Source of the DNA: Bacillota bacterium
Lineage (GTDB): Bacteria; Bacillota; Limnochordia; Darwinibacteriales; DTU012
DNA length: 8,239 nt
Direction: 5' to 3'
Assembly (NCBI GenBank): GCA_012521805.1
Contig: JAAYLQ010000173.1
Coordinates: forward strand, 1 to 8,239
Made by a program: the position numbers and the translations under genes. Numbering within the stretch: position 1 is the first letter of the stretch; each line of letters begins with the position of its first letter. Shown one piece after another: positions 6,307-8,239 of this stretch. A model generated the notes under the pieces. The model was not told the origin of the DNA and ran no database searches. It was given only the letters and a program-made list of their open reading frames with translations.

Positions 6307-7125
6307 TTAGCTAACAAGGGCCAACTTCTCATAATGTTTATAGAGTGAATGAAAGGCACCACTGTAATTTTTATGCCATGGTTTGCGTTTGCCGCAAAAA
6401 TGCAGTATTACAGTGTTGTTGATAATGTAATCCATGCTGAGTTTTCTTTTAGAAACAATATGCCGATATCGATAGTAACGGACATCATAATTATATAAGA
6501 ATTCATCAAGTTTTTTGATCTCTTGAGAATAAAGTGAGTTAAGAATATCTTGATCCGGTAGGATTAATGCGTTGCGATGTTTTCTGACAAAATCATAGAT
6601 TTCCTGTTCATTCACTCGTTCGCGCAGCATATCAAGATTCATCAGCAGTACGCCGGAATTGAAATAGGCTTTGATATCGTATTCCCTAAATCTCAGCCTA
6701 TTAATTTCCGTAGCAAGCAGAACATCATGATAAGCAGCAGCATACATCCATCCGGATAAATCAGTATTATAAAGGGTGTGAATGGGATTAATTACAAGAA
6801 TATCAGGGTCCAGATACAAGATCCGGTCTAGGTCGATCGGCAGATATTTAAACGCTAACAGCCGATAATACATTTCTTTTGTCCAATGCTTTAATGTAGG
6901 AGCGTCACTAAAACACTCATCATTAATTTTAACCTCAGAAAGACTGTGACCATTGCGACCAATATACTCTTCAATCTCGTTTACCTCAGCTGGATTCAAA
7001 CGGGAATGCATCAAAAAAATCCGAAAATCCTGACCTGGATTGTTAACAAACAGGGATTTAAGCATTACCTTTAAAGGCTTGATATAATTCGCATCGATGG
7101 TAACGAGAATGCTAAACGGTGCCAA
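6307..7125 (-). CDS. Glycosyltransferase family 8 protein
   Basis: Retaining GT-A glycosyltransferase of family 8 (LgtC/glycogenin type), which transfers a hexose from a nucleotide sugar using a divalent metal; 272 aa, cytoplasmic, no membrane segment. Visible motifs are the N-terminal nucleotide-binding strand ILVTIDANYIKPLKVMLKSL (residues 6-25), RILYLDPDILV with the metal-binding DxD (106-108), FNSGVLLMNL (155-164), LPDQDILN (189-196) and the C-terminal HFCGKRKPW (242-250), matching the HxxGxxKPW metal and phosphate motif. All catalytic positions are present and the length is normal. The only usable start is TTG at 7125: a stop lies three codons upstream, and AGGA is 11 bases away, slightly long, which suggests modest translation. 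It follows DegV by 35 bases in the same operon. Acceptor unknown; envelope glycan or glycolipid is plausible. Confidence 0.93.
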   Translation of the reverse strand: MAPFSILVTIDANYIKPLKVMLKSLFVNNPGQDFRIFLMHSRLNPAEVNEIEEYIGRNGHSLSEVKINDECFSDAPTLKHWTKEMYYRLLAFKYLPIDLDRILYLDPDILVINPIHTLYNTDLSGWMYAAAYHDVLLATEINRLRFREYDIKAYFNSGVLLMNLDMLRERVNEQEIYDFVRKHRNALILPDQDILNSLYSQEIKKLDEFLYNYDVRYYRYRHIVSKRKLSMDYIINNTVILHFCGKRKPWHKNYSGAFHSLYKHYEKLALVS

Positions 7126-7160
7126 TGGAAATCACATCCTTTTTGGGTTTAAAAACGAAC

Positions 7161-8015
7161 TTACAACTGCTTTCTGCTTTTACGCTTATACAGGATTCCG
7201 AGCGTATCGGGTCCGCAGTGGCTGGTAATGGTACAACCAGCTTCAGTAACTATGATTTCATCAAAATTTGCGTATTTGACAACTGTTTCCTTCACCTTTT
7301 GAATAACTTGGTCGGAACACATGCAGTGGGTAATAAACAGTCTGCTGTAATCAATATCATCCTTACCAGCCAATCTATCCTTGACATAGAGCTCGAGACT
7401 GCGTTCAAAACTCCCGCGATATTTTTTCCCAACAACCATTTTGCCATCCACTACTTCAATGCAGGGCTTAATCTGCAGTAATCGCGCTCCGAAAGCTTCT
7501 AGACCTGAGCAGCGTCCCCCTTTGTAAAGATAGTCCAGCTTACTAATTACAAAACTAGCATCTACTTTGGGAATCAATTCTTCCAGTCTGCTGCAGATTT
7601 CCGCAGCTGACAGCCCTTGACTGGCCATTAAAGCAGCTTCATAAACAACGTGACCGTGGCCGGTAGATAAGTTTTGTGAATCGATCACGTATACATTATC
7701 AAAATTCTGCGCCGCTATTTTGGCGTTTTGATGGCAGGATGAAAATTGCGAACCAATATTAATATGGATTACAGCTTCATAGTCAGGGGCGAGCCCGGCA
7801 AAAAATTCCTGATATTCGAAGGCGTTAACTGCGGCTGTTCTACAGGTTTTATTTTCGTTTTCTACAAGATTAACAATGCCGAGGGGTGTTATATTTACTC
7901 CATCCCGATACTCCTCATCACCGACGACTATGTGGAGCGGAAGTAAATCAATATTCATCCTTTCTAAAATTTGGCCAGATAAATCACAGGTGCTGTCTGC
8001 AGTAATTTTTATCAT
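7161..8015 (-). CDS. DegV family fatty-acid-binding protein
   Basis: Two-domain cytoplasmic protein that binds one fatty acid, like FakB, the subunit that presents fatty acids to the FakA kinase; 284 aa. Motifs are KITADSTCDL (residues 3-12), DGVNITP, the RTAAVN segment (59-64) in place of the usual TSQPS, GSQFSSCHQNAK (88-99), LDYLYKGGRCS, a KPCIEV strand and TITSHCGPDTLG (262-273). By eye, Thr60, Ser93, Arg200 and His266 match the FakB residues that contact the fatty-acid carboxylate and phosphate. The frame reaches 8042, but the ATG at 8015 has AGAGGTG eight bases upstream and begins at the conserved first strand. No FakA-like gene is in the window. A weak promoter candidate, TTGTAA-17-TATGCA, lies between this gene and the one upstream. 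Confidence 0.93.
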   Translation of the reverse strand: MIKITADSTCDLSGQILERMNIDLLPLHIVVGDEEYRDGVNITPLGIVNLVENENKTCRTAAVNAFEYQEFFAGLAPDYEAVIHINIGSQFSSCHQNAKIAAQNFDNVYVIDSQNLSTGHGHVVYEAALMASQGLSAAEICSRLEELIPKVDASFVISKLDYLYKGGRCSGLEAFGARLLQIKPCIEVVDGKMVVGKKYRGSFERSLELYVKDRLAGKDDIDYSRLFITHCMCSDQVIQKVKETVVKYANFDEIIVTEAGCTITSHCGPDTLGILYKRKSRKQL

Positions 8016-8023
8016 GTACTGTA

Positions 8024-8030
8024 CACCTCT
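8024..8030 (-). promoter_or_regulatory. Ribosome binding site deciding the DegV start
   Basis: AGAGGTG eight bases before the ATG at 8015. The longer frame beginning at 8042 would place this site inside the coding region and has no comparable site of its own. Confidence 0.6.
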
Positions 8031-8079
8031 TTTACTTTGCATAGTCTTTGATTTTGGAATTTACAACAATACTTCTTCG

Positions 8080-8239
8080 CTAACTGACGTCATTCCCCCT
8101 TTCCGAGTGATCTACATTGCGCAGTAGAATATCGCTGCCGCTGGCGATTGATGAAATGACAAGTCTAAACGAACGCATAAATGAATCTTTCAATTCTTGT
8201 TCGCTTACCTGTGCCACAGCACGATATTCATCAAAATAT
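8080..8239 (-). CDS. C-terminal end of an unrecognised protein, cut by the window edge
   Basis: An open frame enters from the right edge and ends at TAG (8082-8080), giving 52 residues: YFDEYRAVAQVSEQELKDSF, then MRSFRLVISSIASGSDILLR and a polar tail NVDHSERGNDVS. The other two minus frames hit stops within this stretch, and the composition (alternating charged and hydrophobic residues, helix-like) looks like real protein. The end lies 64 bases before the DegV start on the same strand, so it may be the preceding gene of that operon. I do not recognise the family. Confidence 0.6.
   Translation of the reverse strand, partial: YFDEYRAVAQVSEQELKDSFMRSFRLVISSIASGSDILLRNVDHSERGNDVS

Noticed and set aside
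7119..7481. Plus-strand open frame of 120 codons.
   Set aside because: It runs antisense across the 3' end of degV and its gap to GT8; degV motifs are intact on the minus strand and no domain is seen here.
8020..8075. Possible promoter TTGTAA-17-TATGCA upstream of degV.
   Set aside because: The -10 matches only three of six consensus positions and there is no TG extension, so it is mentioned only in the degV entry and not listed as a feature.

Overview
The window looks like ordinary chromosome from a low-to-moderate GC Gram-positive (Bacillota, probably a clostridial or related lineage). The evidence is the strong AGGAGG-type ribosome binding sites, several TTG start codons, consensus TATAAT promoters, and the gene families present: a YtrA-type GntR regulator with an ABC-2 exporter, a DegV protein, and a Mn-type CDF exporter. 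I see no rRNA, tRNA, CRISPR array, insertion sequence or phage gene, and no clear sign of recent transfer.

Layout: (1) 1-3001, minus strand: a three-gene operon of MFS transporter, membrane-anchored glycerophosphodiester phosphodiesterase and CDF cation exporter (cut by the left edge). It is read from an extended -10 promoter near 3045-3053. (2) 3177-3887, plus strand: a solitary TraX-family membrane protein, divergent from the operon, with its own promoter. (3) 3888-5728, minus strand: a GntR (YtrA-type) regulator, ABC ATPase and ABC-2 permease operon. A near-consensus promoter has a perfect 11-bp inverted repeat over its -10 and start site, a probable autoregulatory operator. (4) 5852-6226, plus strand: a small two-zinc-ribbon protein of unknown function, whose promoter lies back to back with that of the GntR operon. 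(5) 6276-8239, minus strand: the C-terminal end of an unrecognised protein (cut by the right edge), a DegV-family fatty-acid-binding protein and a family 8 glycosyltransferase, closed by an intrinsic terminator.

Likely joint functions: the ABC pair is probably switched on when a ligand or envelope stress releases the GntR repressor. The MFS and GDPD pair could import and hydrolyse a phosphodiester or related solute. The DegV and GT8 pair may link fatty-acid use to envelope glycan or lipid synthesis. The last two are inference from gene order. Several start codons were moved downstream of the longest open frame because the Shine-Dalgarno sequence and promoter positions require it. I found no clearly new system; the best leads are the operator and divergent-promoter arrangement at 5740-5830, the metal-site residues of the CDF protein, and the uncharacterised zinc-ribbon protein.
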